Origin: Comamonas granuli NBRC 101663
GTDB lineage: Bacteria; Pseudomonadota; Gammaproteobacteria; Burkholderiales; Burkholderiaceae_C
Direction: 5' to 3'
NCBI RefSeq assembly: GCF_000739995.1
Contig: NZ_BBJX01000008.1
Span: forward strand, 124,001-188,000
DNA length: 64,000 nt
Made by a program: the position numbers and the translations under genes. Positions 51,889 to 64,000 of this stretch are shown piece by piece (position 1 is the first letter of the stretch; each line of letters begins with the position of its first letter). Under the pieces are notes generated by a model. That model was not told the DNA's origin. It ran no database searches and saw nothing but the letters and a program-made list of their open reading frames with translations.

Positions 51889-54039
51889 ATGGCGATGGCA
51901 TCGTCGGGGCGCGCACCGTCTGCACCGCTGCCCCAGCGGGAGAGCCGGGCGGCAGCCCGGGCTGCGGCATGGTCGGCCGCCGCCGTGACCGTGCCGCACG
52001 CCGTGGGCCTGGGGCTGCTGGCCTTTGCCCCGCTGGTGGGGGTGCACTCGCTGGCCGCGCAGGCGCTGTGGTCGGCGGCGCTGCCGGGCCTGCTGCTCAC
52101 GCTGGTGCTGCCGCGCGCTGGCGTGGTCTATGCCCCCTCGACGGTGGTGGCGCTGCTGTTCGCCGCCGTGCTGGCCACGGTGCAGGGCGCGGCGCCCAGC
52201 CTGGGCCTGCAGGGGCCGCAGGTGCTGGCCGTGACGGGCGCGACGGTGGCGCTGGCCTTTGTGTTCCAGGGCATGCTGGGAGTGCTGCGCCTGGCTTCGG
52301 CGGCGCGCTTTCTGCCCATTTCGGTGACGCACGGCTTTGCCGCGGGCGTGGGCCTGTCCATGGTGTTCGGGCAGGTGCGCACGGGCTTTGGCAGCGGCGC
52401 GCTGGGCGATGCGCGCATGCCCTGGAACGCCCTGGCGGCGCTGGCCGTGGTGCTGCTGGCCTGGGGGCTGCGCCGGCGCTGGCCGCAGGTGCCGGGCTTG
52501 CTGGCCGCGGTGGTGCTGGTGTCCCTGGCGGTGGCCGGGGCGGGTCAGTGGGGTCTGGGCGAGGTGTTCGTGGCCGCCGCTCCGCCCGGCCCGTTTGCCG
52601 GGCCGCTGTGGCCCGGCTGGGGCGGCATCCCCTGGGTGGCGCTGGCGCAGACGCAGGGCCAGGCCCTGGTCACGCTGGCCCTGCTCATGGCCATGGTCAA
52701 CAGCCTGGAGGTGCTGGTGTTCCAGCAGGAGTTGGAGCTGGAACACGGCCTGCGCAGCGATGCCAACGCCATTTTGCGGCGCGAGAGCCTGCTCGGTGCG
52801 CTGTGCGCGCTCGCGGGCCTGATCCCGGCCTCCACCAGCGCCTCGCGCTCGCGCATCGTGCTGGCCGAGGTGGGGGCCTCGCGCGCGGCGCCGCGCTGGC
52901 ACGCAGGCATCATGCTGGGGGTGGCCTGCACCGGGGCGTGGTGGCTGCACTGGCTGCCCATGGCCAGCCTGGCCGGGGGTCTGATCCTGGCCGGGTTGTG
53001 GCAGGTGCCGCGACCGCTGTGGTCGGCGCGCCATGCGCGCCAGGCGCGCGTCACCTGGGTGCAGAGCTGGCTGGTGGCGCTGGTGTTCGCGGTGTTCAGC
53101 GGCGCGGTCGCGCTGGTGGCCGGGCTGGTGGTGGCCACGCTTGCGCTGCTGCGCGACTCGGCCAGCACGGTGCTGCGCCATGTGCGGCTGGACGGCGAGC
53201 TGCGCTCGCGCCGCCTGCGCCGCGCGGCCACCGAGGGCTGGGTGGCGCAGCACATGAACCAGGTGGCGGTGTTCGAGGTGCAGGGCGTCATGTCCTTCGG
53301 CGTGGCGGCGCACCTGTCCGAGCAGGTGCGCGCGCTGCTGCAGCCGCGCCACCGCTGGGTGGTGCTCAATGCCACGCGCGTGCCCTCGTGGGACAGCACG
53401 GCCCTGGCGCAATTGCGGGCGCTGGTGCGCGACCTGCAGCAGCAGGGCATCGCGCTGGCCGTGGCCTCGCTGGACGCCGTGGCCCAGGCGCAGGCCGGCA
53501 GCACGGTGCGCAGCTTTGCCGACCTGGACCGCGCCCTGGAGTGGGCCGAGGTGCAGATCCTGGCGCTGCGCCCGGCGCATTTGCGCGTGCGCCACGGCAG
53601 CGCCGGGCCGCTGGGCGAACTGGGCGAGGGCCTGGCGCCCGCCGCGCGCCAGGCGCTGGAGGCGTGCCTGCGCACGCAGTCCGTGGCGCCGCACAGCCTG
53701 GTGTTCGCCACGGGGGATACGGACCGCGACCTGCTCGTGGTGCTGTCGGGCCACGTCACCCTGGTCACGCAGTGGCCGGCCGCGCAGGGGCTGCGCCTGG
53801 CCACGGTGGGGCCGGGCATGGCGTTTGGCGAGATGGCCTTCCTCAGCGGCGCACCGCGCTCGGCCTGCGCGGGCACCGAGCACGGCAAGGCGCGCGTGGT
53901 GCGGCTGGCGCGCGCGGATTTCGACGCCTGGGTGCAGCAGTACCCCGAGCAGGCGCTCATCGTCATGGCCGGCCTGGCGCAGATCGGCACGCGCCGTCTG
54001 GCGGCCACGACGCAGCAGTTGCGCGCCGTGCTCGAATGA
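51889..54039 (+). CDS. SulP-type membrane protein with STAS and cyclic-nucleotide-binding domains, 716 aa
   Basis: The membrane part (about 20-410) has a dozen helices and the SulP-like GLLAFAPLVGVHSLAAQAL, VTHGFAAGVGLSM and LIPASTSASRSRIV. A STAS domain (about 450-550; VFEVQGVMSFGVAAHLSEQV, DSTALAQLRALV) follows. The C-terminal cNMP-binding-like domain (about 590-710) has SHLVF-like entry, VVLSGHVTLVT and PGMAFGEMAFLSGAPRSA. The PBC arginine is present in the last (PRSA). It is likely an anion or related transporter gated by cyclic nucleotide, with STAS as intermediate. Overlap-free start at 51889 (MAMASSGR). Confidence 0.88.
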   Translation: MAMASSGRAPSAPLPQRESRAAARAAAWSAAAVTVPHAVGLGLLAFAPLVGVHSLAAQALWSAALPGLLLTLVLPRAGVVYAPSTVVALLFAAVLATVQGAAPSLGLQGPQVLAVTGATVALAFVFQGMLGVLRLASAARFLPISVTHGFAAGVGLSMVFGQVRTGFGSGALGDARMPWNALAALAVVLLAWGLRRRWPQVPGLLAAVVLVSLAVAGAGQWGLGEVFVAAAPPGPFAGPLWPGWGGIPWVALAQTQGQALVTLALLMAMVNSLEVLVFQQELELEHGLRSDANAILRRESLLGALCALAGLIPASTSASRSRIVLAEVGASRAAPRWHAGIMLGVACTGAWWLHWLPMASLAGGLILAGLWQVPRPLWSARHARQARVTWVQSWLVALVFAVFSGAVALVAGLVVATLALLRDSASTVLRHVRLDGELRSRRLRRAATEGWVAQHMNQVAVFEVQGVMSFGVAAHLSEQVRALLQPRHRWVVLNATRVPSWDSTALAQLRALVRDLQQQGIALAVASLDAVAQAQAGSTVRSFADLDRALEWAEVQILALRPAHLRVRHGSAGPLGELGEGLAPAARQALEACLRTQSVAPHSLVFATGDTDRDLLVVLSGHVTLVTQWPAAQGLRLATVGPGMAFGEMAFLSGAPRSACAGTEHGKARVVRLARADFDAWVQQYPEQALIVMAGLAQIGTRRLAATTQQLRAVLE

Positions 54040-54051
54040 GCCGGGCCGGGG

Positions 54052-54594
54052 TCAGTCCAGCGTCTGCTGGAAATCACCCTCGGCCTGGAGGGTGCGGCTG
54101 CCGTCCGCGGTGGCGAGCTGCAGCACGAAGCGTCCGGCGATGTGGCGGTTGTCGACCGTGTCCACGATGAACTCGCCCGACCGGGTGACGTACTCGGCCC
54201 GCGGCAACTGCTGCCCCGTGGGGACGAGGACCATGAAGCCGCGCTTGCCGTCCGGCACGGCGGCCGGCATGTCCCGGTGCAGCGGCAGCACGGCGTAGCG
54301 GCCGGGCTGCAGCGCGGCCGCGTGAAAGTCGCCCAGGACCACGGCCAGGTCAAAGGGCAGGTGGTCCGAAGGCGGGTCGGTGAACAGGCCGAGGCTTGCC
54401 TGGGTCCGCGCCGGGTCGCTCTGCACGCGCGCCCACTGCACCTGGGGGATGTGGAACTGGCCGTTCAGCGCGCCCGACAGGCGCAGGCGAAAGCTGGGCG
54501 CCGCCGGTTCGGCGTGCGCGGGCAGGCCCGGGCCCAGGGTCAGCAGCACGCCCGCGCAGGCGGCGGCCAGGGAGGCGGTCAGGGTTTTTTTCAT
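54052..54594 (-). CDS. Exported protein, 180 aa, unknown function
   Basis: Clear Sec signal (MKKTLTASLAAACAGVLLTL...AHAEP) and a beta-rich mature domain (LRLSGALNGQFHIPQVQWARV). No family recognised. It overlaps the upstream lipoprotein by ATGA, so they are co-translated and perhaps work together in the periplasm. It is convergent with the SulP gene, 12 bp apart. Confidence 0.65.
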   Translation of the reverse strand: MKKTLTASLAAACAGVLLTLGPGLPAHAEPAAPSFRLRLSGALNGQFHIPQVQWARVQSDPARTQASLGLFTDPPSDHLPFDLAVVLGDFHAAALQPGRYAVLPLHRDMPAAVPDGKRGFMVLVPTGQQLPRAEYVTRSGEFIVDTVDNRHIAGRFVLQLATADGSRTLQAEGDFQQTLD

Positions 54595-55292
54595 TCCATC
54601 CTCAACACACTTGCGTAGCCGTCGTGGTCGCCGGTCTGCTCGCTGGCCAGGTCGAGCCGGTTGTCCAGGCCGAGGCAGCCGAGGTAGCGCACGCCCGCGT
54701 GCTGCACCAGCGCGGCCTGCATGCTGTTGCGCGACTGGCGGAAGGACACGTAGTCGTGCGCCACGCCCTTTTCGCGGCTGGAGGCGCCTATCCACACGCG
54801 CCCCGCCGCCCCCGGGTAGGGGCCGAAGAAGCGCGCGTGGTTGTTGGAGAAGGCCCACATATAGTCGGAGAAGGCGTGGTCCTTGAGGGCCGGCTGCTGG
54901 GCATACAGCTTGCCGTCCATCCTGCCGGAGTAGCCGCTGCTGTGGCCCGGGCGCGGGGCGTAGCCCGCGCGACTGAAGGCGTCGACCAGGCGGCGCGCAG
55001 CGTCCTCGTCGTTGCCGGCCGCGGCGTCGATGACGATCATGTTGATGGGCTCGCGCATCAGCCGCCCGTCGGCCAGCTTGCGCCCCAGCCAGGAGGCGTA
55101 CTGGCTGGGGTCGTCCTTGTCGATCATGAAGCCGTCGATGGCCGGCAGCGTGGCGGCCACGCTGGGCGCCACGGCGGCGCAGCCCGGGCCGGGCGCATGC
55201 AGGGAGGAACACGCGGCAAGGCCGGCGCAGCCCGCCAGGAGCAGGGCACGGCGCAGGCTGGACAGCAGGGGAGGGGGCAGGGCCATCGGCAT
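54591..55292 (-). CDS. Lipoprotein, 233 aa, possibly LssY C-terminal-like
   Basis: Signal with lipobox (LLLAGCAGLAACSS). The mature part has INMIVIDAAAGNDEDAARRLVDAFSRAGY, cited in part, then NNHARFFGPY and RVWIGASSREKG. This order recalls the C-terminal domain of LssY-type proteins; the match is by eye and weak. First gene of a two-gene unit with the exported protein at 54052. A start at 55286 is also possible. Confidence 0.55.
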   Translation of the reverse strand: MPMALPPPLLSSLRRALLLAGCAGLAACSSLHAPGPGCAAVAPSVAATLPAIDGFMIDKDDPSQYASWLGRKLADGRLMREPINMIVIDAAAGNDEDAARRLVDAFSRAGYAPRPGHSSGYSGRMDGKLYAQQPALKDHAFSDYMWAFSNNHARFFGPYPGAAGRVWIGASSREKGVAHDYVSFRQSRNSMQAALVQHAGVRYLGCLGLDNRLDLASEQTGDHDGYASVLRME

Positions 55293-55431
55293 GGTGGGTA
55301 AAGGGGTTGCAGCAGGGCAGCCGGGCCTGCCGGCCGCCGGGGCCAGCGGCTTGCGGCGCCGGGGTGCAAAAACTTTAGCATGGACGCGCGCCGTGTGCAG
55401 CGCTGCGCCCCCGCAGGGCAAGACACCGCTG

Positions 55432-55475
55432 CAGGGCGCGCTGGTTCTGCCTCGACAGCTATGGAGACCATAGCG
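55432..55475 (-). repeat. Family A repeat R11, degenerate
   Basis: On the minus strand GCTATGGTCTCCATAGC, GTCGAGGC, spacer AGAACCAG, CGCGCCCTGCAG. It matches R8 best in its second half. Located between the divergent lipoprotein and DEAD-box genes. Confidence 0.5.
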
Positions 55476-55550
55476 CACGCGGCCTGTGCCCGGCCCCCCG
55501 GACGCCGCGCCTGGGCGTTTGCGCCTCGCAGTGCGACAATACCGGGTTAC

Positions 55551-56981
<1,431 letters not shown>

Positions 56982-57003
56982 GTCCAGTCCGGGTTTTTGC
57001 CGT

Positions 57004-57058
57004 GAAAAGTCCCTCCAGCGCCCTGCCAGAGAGCGCTGGAAGCTATCAATAAAATAGC
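57004..57058 (-). repeat. Family A repeat R12
   Basis: A complete copy. On the minus strand: GCTATTTTATTGATAGC, CCAGCGC, spacer TCTCTGGC, AGGGCGCTGGAGGG. It lies between the convergent helicase and apaH genes. Confidence 0.8.
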
Positions 57059-57067
57059 AGAATGGAA

Positions 57068-57910
57068 TCAGCCCGGGCGCTGCGCCTGCGGGCAGGGCAC
57101 CTGCAGCAGTTCGCGCTCGGCCAGCGTGGCGCCAAAGCGCACCGCGCTGAGCTGCCCGCCCCACACGCAGCCGGTGTCCAGCGCCAGCAGGTCGGGCCGG
57201 TTCAGATGGCCCAGGGTGGACCAATGCCCGAAGGCCAGCAGGCTGCCGGCCGTGCGCCGGCCCGGCACGTCGAACCAGGGCAGCAAGCCGGCGGGTGCCT
57301 GCTGGGCGCTTTCGGTGCTCTCGAAATCCATGACCCCCGCGGGCGAGCAAAAGCGCAGCCGCGTGAGCGCGTTGACGATCACGCGCAGGCGCTCGATGCC
57401 GCCGAGCTGCTCGCTCCAGCGGTCGGGCTGGTTGCCGTACATCTGCTGCAGAAAACCGGGCAGATCGCTGCTGCGCAGCACGGCGTGCACCTCGGCGGCC
57501 AGGCGCAGCACATCGTCCGCGCTCCAGGCGGGCAGGGCGCCGGCGTGCAGCAGGGTCAGCGTGGCGCCACCGTGCGGGTGCGCCATGGCCAGGGGCTGGC
57601 GGCGCAGCCATTCGAGCAGGGCCGCGCGGTCGGGTGCCTGCAGCACCGAGTCCAGCGTGTCGCGGCGCGAGGGCGCGCGCGCACCGTGCGCCGCGGCCAG
57701 CAGGTGCAGGTCGTGGTTGCCCAGCAGGCAGCACAGCGCGCCCTCGTGCGCCATGCAGCGGCGCAGCACGGCGGCGGAGTCGGGACCGCGGTTGACCAGG
57801 TCGCCCAGCAGGTAGACCGTGTCGCGGCTGGGAGAAAAGTCGATGCGTTCGAGCAGGCGCGCCAGCGCGGCGTCGCAGCCCTGCACATCGCCGATACAGT
57901 AAAGTGCCAT
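57068..57910 (-). CDS. apaH: Symmetrical bis(5'-nucleosyl)-tetraphosphatase (Ap4A hydrolase)
   Basis: 280 residues, metallophosphatase fold: GDVQGCDAALARLL, GDLVNRGPDSAAVLR, GNHDLHLLA, and late HAGALPAW. It cleaves Ap4A to two ADP. ATG 57910 gives MALYCIGDVQG, the standard N-terminus. It is divergent from the CorC-like gene with 24 bp between the start codons. Confidence 0.96.
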   Translation of the reverse strand: MALYCIGDVQGCDAALARLLERIDFSPSRDTVYLLGDLVNRGPDSAAVLRRCMAHEGALCCLLGNHDLHLLAAAHGARAPSRRDTLDSVLQAPDRAALLEWLRRQPLAMAHPHGGATLTLLHAGALPAWSADDVLRLAAEVHAVLRSSDLPGFLQQMYGNQPDRWSEQLGGIERLRVIVNALTRLRFCSPAGVMDFESTESAQQAPAGLLPWFDVPGRRTAGSLLAFGHWSTLGHLNRPDLLALDTGCVWGGQLSAVRFGATLAERELLQVPCPQAQRPG

Positions 57911-57934
57911 GGTGATTTTTGTAACTTTTGCGGT

Positions 57935-59224
57935 ATGGATTTTCTGCTGATTGCCTTGCTGACGCTGCTCAATGGCCTCTTCGCCATGTCCGAGCTGGCG
58001 CTCGCCTCCAGCCGCAAGGCACGCCTGTCGGCCATGGCCCAGGCCGGCGACAAAGGCGCGCAGGCGGCCCTGGGCCTGCTCGACAACCCCACGCAGTTCC
58101 TTTCCTCGGTGCAGGTGGGGATCACTTCCATCGGCATGCTCAACGGCATCATCGGCGAGGCGGCGTTCAGCGACGATCTCTCCGCCCTGCTGCTGTCTCT
58201 GGGCATGCCCAAGGGGGGCGCCAGCATCGTGGCCACGGCCATCGTGGTCACGCTCATCACCTTCATCACCATTGTCTTCGGCGAGCTCGTGCCCAAGCGC
58301 ATCGGGCAGCTCTACCCCGAGGCCGTCTCGCGCCTGATGGCGCGCCCCATGGCCTGGGTGGCGCGCGTGGCCAAGCCCTTCGTGCGCCTGCTCTCGCTCT
58401 CCACCCAGGGCGTGCTCGCCGTGCTGCGCGTGGACAACACCGCCGCGCGCACCGTGACCGAGGAGGAGATCGCCGCCAGCCTGGAGGAAGGGCGCGAGGC
58501 TGGCGTCATCGAGCAGCACGAGCACCAGATGGTGCAGAACGTCTTTCGCCTCGACGACCGGCCGCTCACCTCGCTCATGGTGCCGCGCAGCGACGTGCAC
58601 TGGCTCGACGCCGCCTGCACCCCGGCTGAGGCGCTGCAGCAGGCCAGCGCGGGCAGCACCATGGGCGCGCATTCGTGGTACCCCGTGTGCCGGGGTTCGC
58701 TCGACGAGGTGGTCGGCATCATCAGCGTGGCACATTTGCTCGAACTCGGCGCCGCGCACCCGCAGCCCATCGGCGCGCATGTGCAGGCCGCCACCTTCGT
58801 CCCCGAGACCCTGAGCGGCATGGAACTGCTGGAGCAGTTTCGCGAGCGTGCCGGGCGCATGGTGTTCGTGGTCGATGAATACGGCGTGGTCCAGGGCATC
58901 ATGACGCCGCGCGACCTGCTCGAAGCCATCACCGGTGAATTGCAGAGCGCCGCCCCCCAGGACGCCTGGGCCGTGCTGCGCGAGGACGGAACCTGGCTGC
59001 TCGACGGCCTGGTGCCCATTGCCGAGCTCAAGGCGCGCCTCGATATTCGTGACCTGCCCTCGGAGGATAAAGGCCGCTATAACACTCTGGCGGGTTTATT
59101 GCTTTCGGAAATGGGGCATTTGCCGGCGGTGAGTGAGCGCATAGCCTGTGCGGGCTGGATATTCGAGGTGGTCGATTTGGATGGCAAGCGCATTGACAAG
59201 GTGCTGGCATATCCCGAGACTTGA
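57935..59224 (+). CDS. Hemolysin-family/CorC-type membrane protein (DUF21, CBS pair, CorC_HlyC)
   Basis: 429 residues. The first 170 are the DUF21 membrane domain (MDFLLIALLTLLNGLFAMSELALASSRKARL, cited in part). A CBS pair follows (about 195-330; SLMVPRSDVHWLD, MVFVVDEYGVVQGIMTPRDLLEAITGE) and a CorC_HlyC domain (about 345-425). Such proteins (YfjD/YtfL/CorC-like) are linked to Mg or cobalt export. The hemolysin name is historic. Confidence 0.92.
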   Translation: MDFLLIALLTLLNGLFAMSELALASSRKARLSAMAQAGDKGAQAALGLLDNPTQFLSSVQVGITSIGMLNGIIGEAAFSDDLSALLLSLGMPKGGASIVATAIVVTLITFITIVFGELVPKRIGQLYPEAVSRLMARPMAWVARVAKPFVRLLSLSTQGVLAVLRVDNTAARTVTEEEIAASLEEGREAGVIEQHEHQMVQNVFRLDDRPLTSLMVPRSDVHWLDAACTPAEALQQASAGSTMGAHSWYPVCRGSLDEVVGIISVAHLLELGAAHPQPIGAHVQAATFVPETLSGMELLEQFRERAGRMVFVVDEYGVVQGIMTPRDLLEAITGELQSAAPQDAWAVLREDGTWLLDGLVPIAELKARLDIRDLPSEDKGRYNTLAGLLLSEMGHLPAVSERIACAGWIFEVVDLDGKRIDKVLAYPET

Positions 59225-59269
59225 TTCCCGGGCCGGATAATGGGTGGCGCCCAGCATTCCGCGCAGAAG

Positions 59270-59300
59270 ATGACAGAATAATTAAAAACAGGTATATAAT
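59270..59300 (+). promoter_or_regulatory. AT-rich promoter of the H-NS-like gene
   Basis: A perfect TATAAT (59295-59300) with ATGACA 19 bases upstream, in an AT-rich stretch that stands out from the GC-rich surroundings. It lies 43 bp before the ATG. Confidence 0.6.
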
Positions 59301-59342
59301 TTTTCCGTTCAGCGACCACCCACCCACCACCCCAATACCACC

Positions 59343-59630
59343 ATGGACGATTACAAAGAACTCCTCAAGCAGCGCGAAACGCTGGAGCAGCGCATCCAGG
59401 CTGCGCGCCAAGCCGCCATCGCGGGCGCCATCGAGCAGGTGCGGGCCCTTGTTGCCGAGTTTGATTTGACGCCGCAGGACGTTTTTCCGCCCGCCCGCGG
59501 CCGCAGTGCCGCCGCCGGCACCAAGGTGGCGCCCAAATACCGCGACCCCGCCACGGGTAAAACCTGGACCGGCCGGGGCAAGCCGCCCGACTGGATTCGC
59601 GGCCAGGACCGCGCGCAATTCGCCATTTGA
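59343..59630 (+). CDS. H-NS-like nucleoid-associated protein
   Basis: 95 residues. The N-terminal coiled coil (about 5-40) is for dimerisation. The C-terminal domain [21 protein letters not shown] is the H-NS DNA-binding domain of the Burkholderiales type. H-NS proteins bind AT-rich DNA and silence transferred genes. Its own promoter is AT-rich, so self-repression is plausible. A strong terminator follows, so it is a single-gene unit. Confidence 0.95.
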   Translation: MDDYKELLKQRETLEQRIQAARQAAIAGAIEQVRALVAEFDLTPQDVFPPARGRSAAAGTKVAPKYRDPATGKTWTGRGKPPDWIRGQDRAQFAI

Positions 59631-59654
59631 ATCTGCCGCCGGCCCCGCGTGTGC

Positions 59655-59683
59655 AAAGTCCGCCTCTGGCGGACTTTTGTTTT
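59655..59683 (+). terminator. Intrinsic terminator of the H-NS-like gene
   Basis: Perfect 10-bp stem AAAGTCCGCC / GGCGGACTTT with a 3-base loop and TGTTTT after it. Confidence 0.9.
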
Positions 59684-59811
59684 ATGCGGGTGGATATTCC
59701 CCATTTCCCATTGGCCGGGCAGGGGTGTCCCATGCCCGCGCCGGCCACCAGGCCATTGCGGCTTTTGCCAGCAGTGCCAAAATGCCTCTACCCATTCTTG
59801 GAGGTCGATCC

Positions 59812-62745
<2,934 letters not shown>

Positions 62746-62750
62746 GGGCG

Positions 62751-62808
62751 CGCTCCCGGCGCGGCGGGGCGGCCCTTGCGCCGGAGCGCTGGCCTTGGGC
62801 GCGCCAGG
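62751..62808. repeat. Family B intergenic repeat, copy 2
   Basis: CTCCCGGCGCGGCGGGGCGG and CCCTTGCGC as at 48245-48299. It lies in the gap between acnA and the serine hydrolase. Confidence 0.6.
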
Positions 62809-62856
62809 TTCGTGGGCCGCGGGTCGGTCAAGCGGATGGGGGGCTGGCGTTGGCCT

Positions 62857-64000
62857 TCAGCGCTCGGCGTCCACGGCCTGCTGCACGGCCTTGTAGAAGG
62901 CTTCGCGCGCCTCGCTCTCCTGGGGCGAGCTGGCACCCCCGGCCCAGTTGGCGTTGGAGGCGATCACGAGCTGGCGCTTGGGGTCGATGAAGATGCCCTG
63001 GCCAAAGATGCCGCGTGCGGCGAAGCTGCCGTCGTCGTAGGTCCACCATTGGTAGCCGTAGCCGCGCCCGGGCTTGCCGATGTCGGCGCGCTTGGCCGTG
63101 GCCTCCTGCAGCCAGCCGTCGGGCAGGATGGACTGGCCCTGCACGCGCGCGCCTTCGAGGATGAACTGCCCCATGCGCGCATAGTCGCGCGCGGCGGCCT
63201 GGATGCAGCAGCCGCTGATCTCCTGGCCCGTCTTGCTCAGGATCCAGGTGGCCTGCTGCTCCATGCCGGCGGGCTTCCAGATCTTTTCTTCCAGGTACTG
63301 CGCCAGGGGCTTGCCCGTCGCCTCGCTCACGAGGATGCCCACCAGGTTGGTCTCGCCCGTGCTGTAGAGCCAGCGCTCGCCTGCGGGCGCGGCACGCGGC
63401 AACTGGCGCAGGTAGCTCACGATGGCGGCCACGCCGGGCTCGGGCTGGTGGTTGTTGAACTTCGCCACGTCGGAGTTCGGGTCGCCGTAGTCCTCGTTCC
63501 AGCGCACGCCCGAGGTCATGGTGAGCAGTTGGCGGATGCTCACGTCGTCATAGGCCGAGCCCTTCATCTGCGTGATGTAGTCGCTGACCTTGTCGTCCAT
63601 GCTCTTGATGTAGCCGTCCTTGAGCGCCGCGCCGACCAGCGTGGAGGTGAAGGACTTGGCCACGGAAAAGCTGGTCCAGCGCCCGCCGGCGTCGAAGTCC
63701 AGCCCGTAGCGCTCCAGGCGCAGGCGGCCGCCCTGCACGATGAGCAGGGCGCTGCTGCGCTGCCCGGCCATGTAGGCGTCCACGTCCACCGGCAGGGCCA
63801 GGGGCGCGCCGGCAGGCAGGGCGCGCGGCGTGTTGCCCGCCTGCACCACGCGCCACTGGGCCAGCAGCGGGATGCGGTCGAGCGCGCGGAAGGCGGCGTC
63901 GCGCTGCGGCACGCTCCAGAACAGCAGGTCGCGGTTGGTCGGCACGGTCTTGAGCAGGCCGCGGGTTTCCTTGTCCAGGCTGAACCAGCCCGCGGTGCCG
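62857..64000 (-). CDS. Serine hydrolase of the beta-lactamase/class C (S12) family, 5' end beyond the window
   Basis: At least 380 residues are seen; the frame is open up to the window edge, so the start and probably a signal peptide are missing. Catalytic SxxK is in FSVAKSFTS, a Tyr motif is in WLYSTGETN, and the late YGYQWWTYDD and GIFGQGIFIDP are typical of S12 esterase-like proteins. Substrate unknown; such proteins range from esterases to peptidases. Convergent with acnA. Confidence 0.85.
   Translation of the reverse strand, partial: GTAGWFSLDKETRGLLKTVPTNRDLLFWSVPQRDAAFRALDRIPLLAQWRVVQAGNTPRALPAGAPLALPVDVDAYMAGQRSSALLIVQGGRLRLERYGLDFDAGGRWTSFSVAKSFTSTLVGAALKDGYIKSMDDKVSDYITQMKGSAYDDVSIRQLLTMTSGVRWNEDYGDPNSDVAKFNNHQPEPGVAAIVSYLRQLPRAAPAGERWLYSTGETNLVGILVSEATGKPLAQYLEEKIWKPAGMEQQATWILSKTGQEISGCCIQAAARDYARMGQFILEGARVQGQSILPDGWLQEATAKRADIGKPGRGYGYQWWTYDDGSFAARGIFGQGIFIDPKRQLVIASNANWAGGASSPQESEAREAFYKAVQQAVDAER

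Overview
The window looks like a chromosomal segment of a high-GC betaproteobacterium, most likely of the family Comamonadaceae (Acidovorax/Alicycliphilus-like). This is inferred from overall base composition (about 70% G+C by eye), the Pseudomonas-type branched-chain keto acid dehydrogenase operon, a fused UraD-AllC protein, an H-NS-like protein of the Burkholderiales type, and many copies of a short palindromic repeat that I associate with this family. I see no transposase, integrase, phage gene, CRISPR array, tRNA or rRNA.

Layout. (1) 1-5400: the end of a pilus/secretion gene, two large pseudopilin-like proteins, a small membrane protein, a response regulator and histidine kinase pair, and a further pilin-like protein. 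(2) 5400-9700: rpmG-rpmB, a nucleotide cyclase-PilZ protein, and the malic enzyme MaeB. (3) 9800-19730: a urate/ureide catabolic cluster. It holds an NCS2 permease, an M20 amidohydrolase, a UraD-AllC fusion, allantoinase PuuE, a GntR regulator, HiuH, a TonB-like lipoprotein, XdhC and urate hydroxylase PuuD. (4) 19740-26440: TetR regulator and a complete RND efflux operon. (5) 26440-31500: two c-di-GMP proteins flanking a Crp/Fnr regulator. (6) 31500-42370: xanthine dehydrogenase XdhAB, a divergent LysR regulator, a BMP-type nucleoside ABC transporter and adenine deaminase. (7) 42400-48180: a HIT protein and the bkdA1-bkdA2-bkdB-lpdV operon. (8) 48300-64000: guanine deaminase, dCTP deaminase, pyroglutamyl peptidase, a zinc metallopeptidase, a SulP-STAS-cNMP protein, two exported proteins of unknown role, a DEAD-box helicase, ApaH, a CorC/HlyC-type protein, an H-NS-like protein, aconitase AcnA with unusual insertions, and a truncated serine hydrolase.

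How the genes fit together. Regions 3, 6 and the start of 8 encode a nearly complete purine route. Nucleosides or bases enter through the BMP ABC system or the NCS2 carrier. Adenine and guanine are deaminated, XdhAB (matured by XdhC) makes urate, PuuD oxidises it, HiuH and UraD yield allantoin, and PuuE and AllC carry on to ureidoglycine/ureidoglycolate. No ureidoglycolate lyase is visible; the adjacent M20 enzyme is a candidate for a late step. Three copies of an AAAGTGTATACACTTT-like palindrome lie upstream of the permease, between gntR and hiuH, and upstream of puuD, so a GntR-controlled urate regulon can be read directly from the sequence.

The most unusual feature is an interspersed repeat of about 55 bp found at 13 places. 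Each full copy has a GCTAT...ATAGC hairpin followed by a GCGC-N8-AGCGC-like hairpin. Four copies lie in frame inside genes (puuD, xdhA, bkdB, acnA), where they encode interdomain linkers. Three others supply the start codon of one gene and the stop codons of two.
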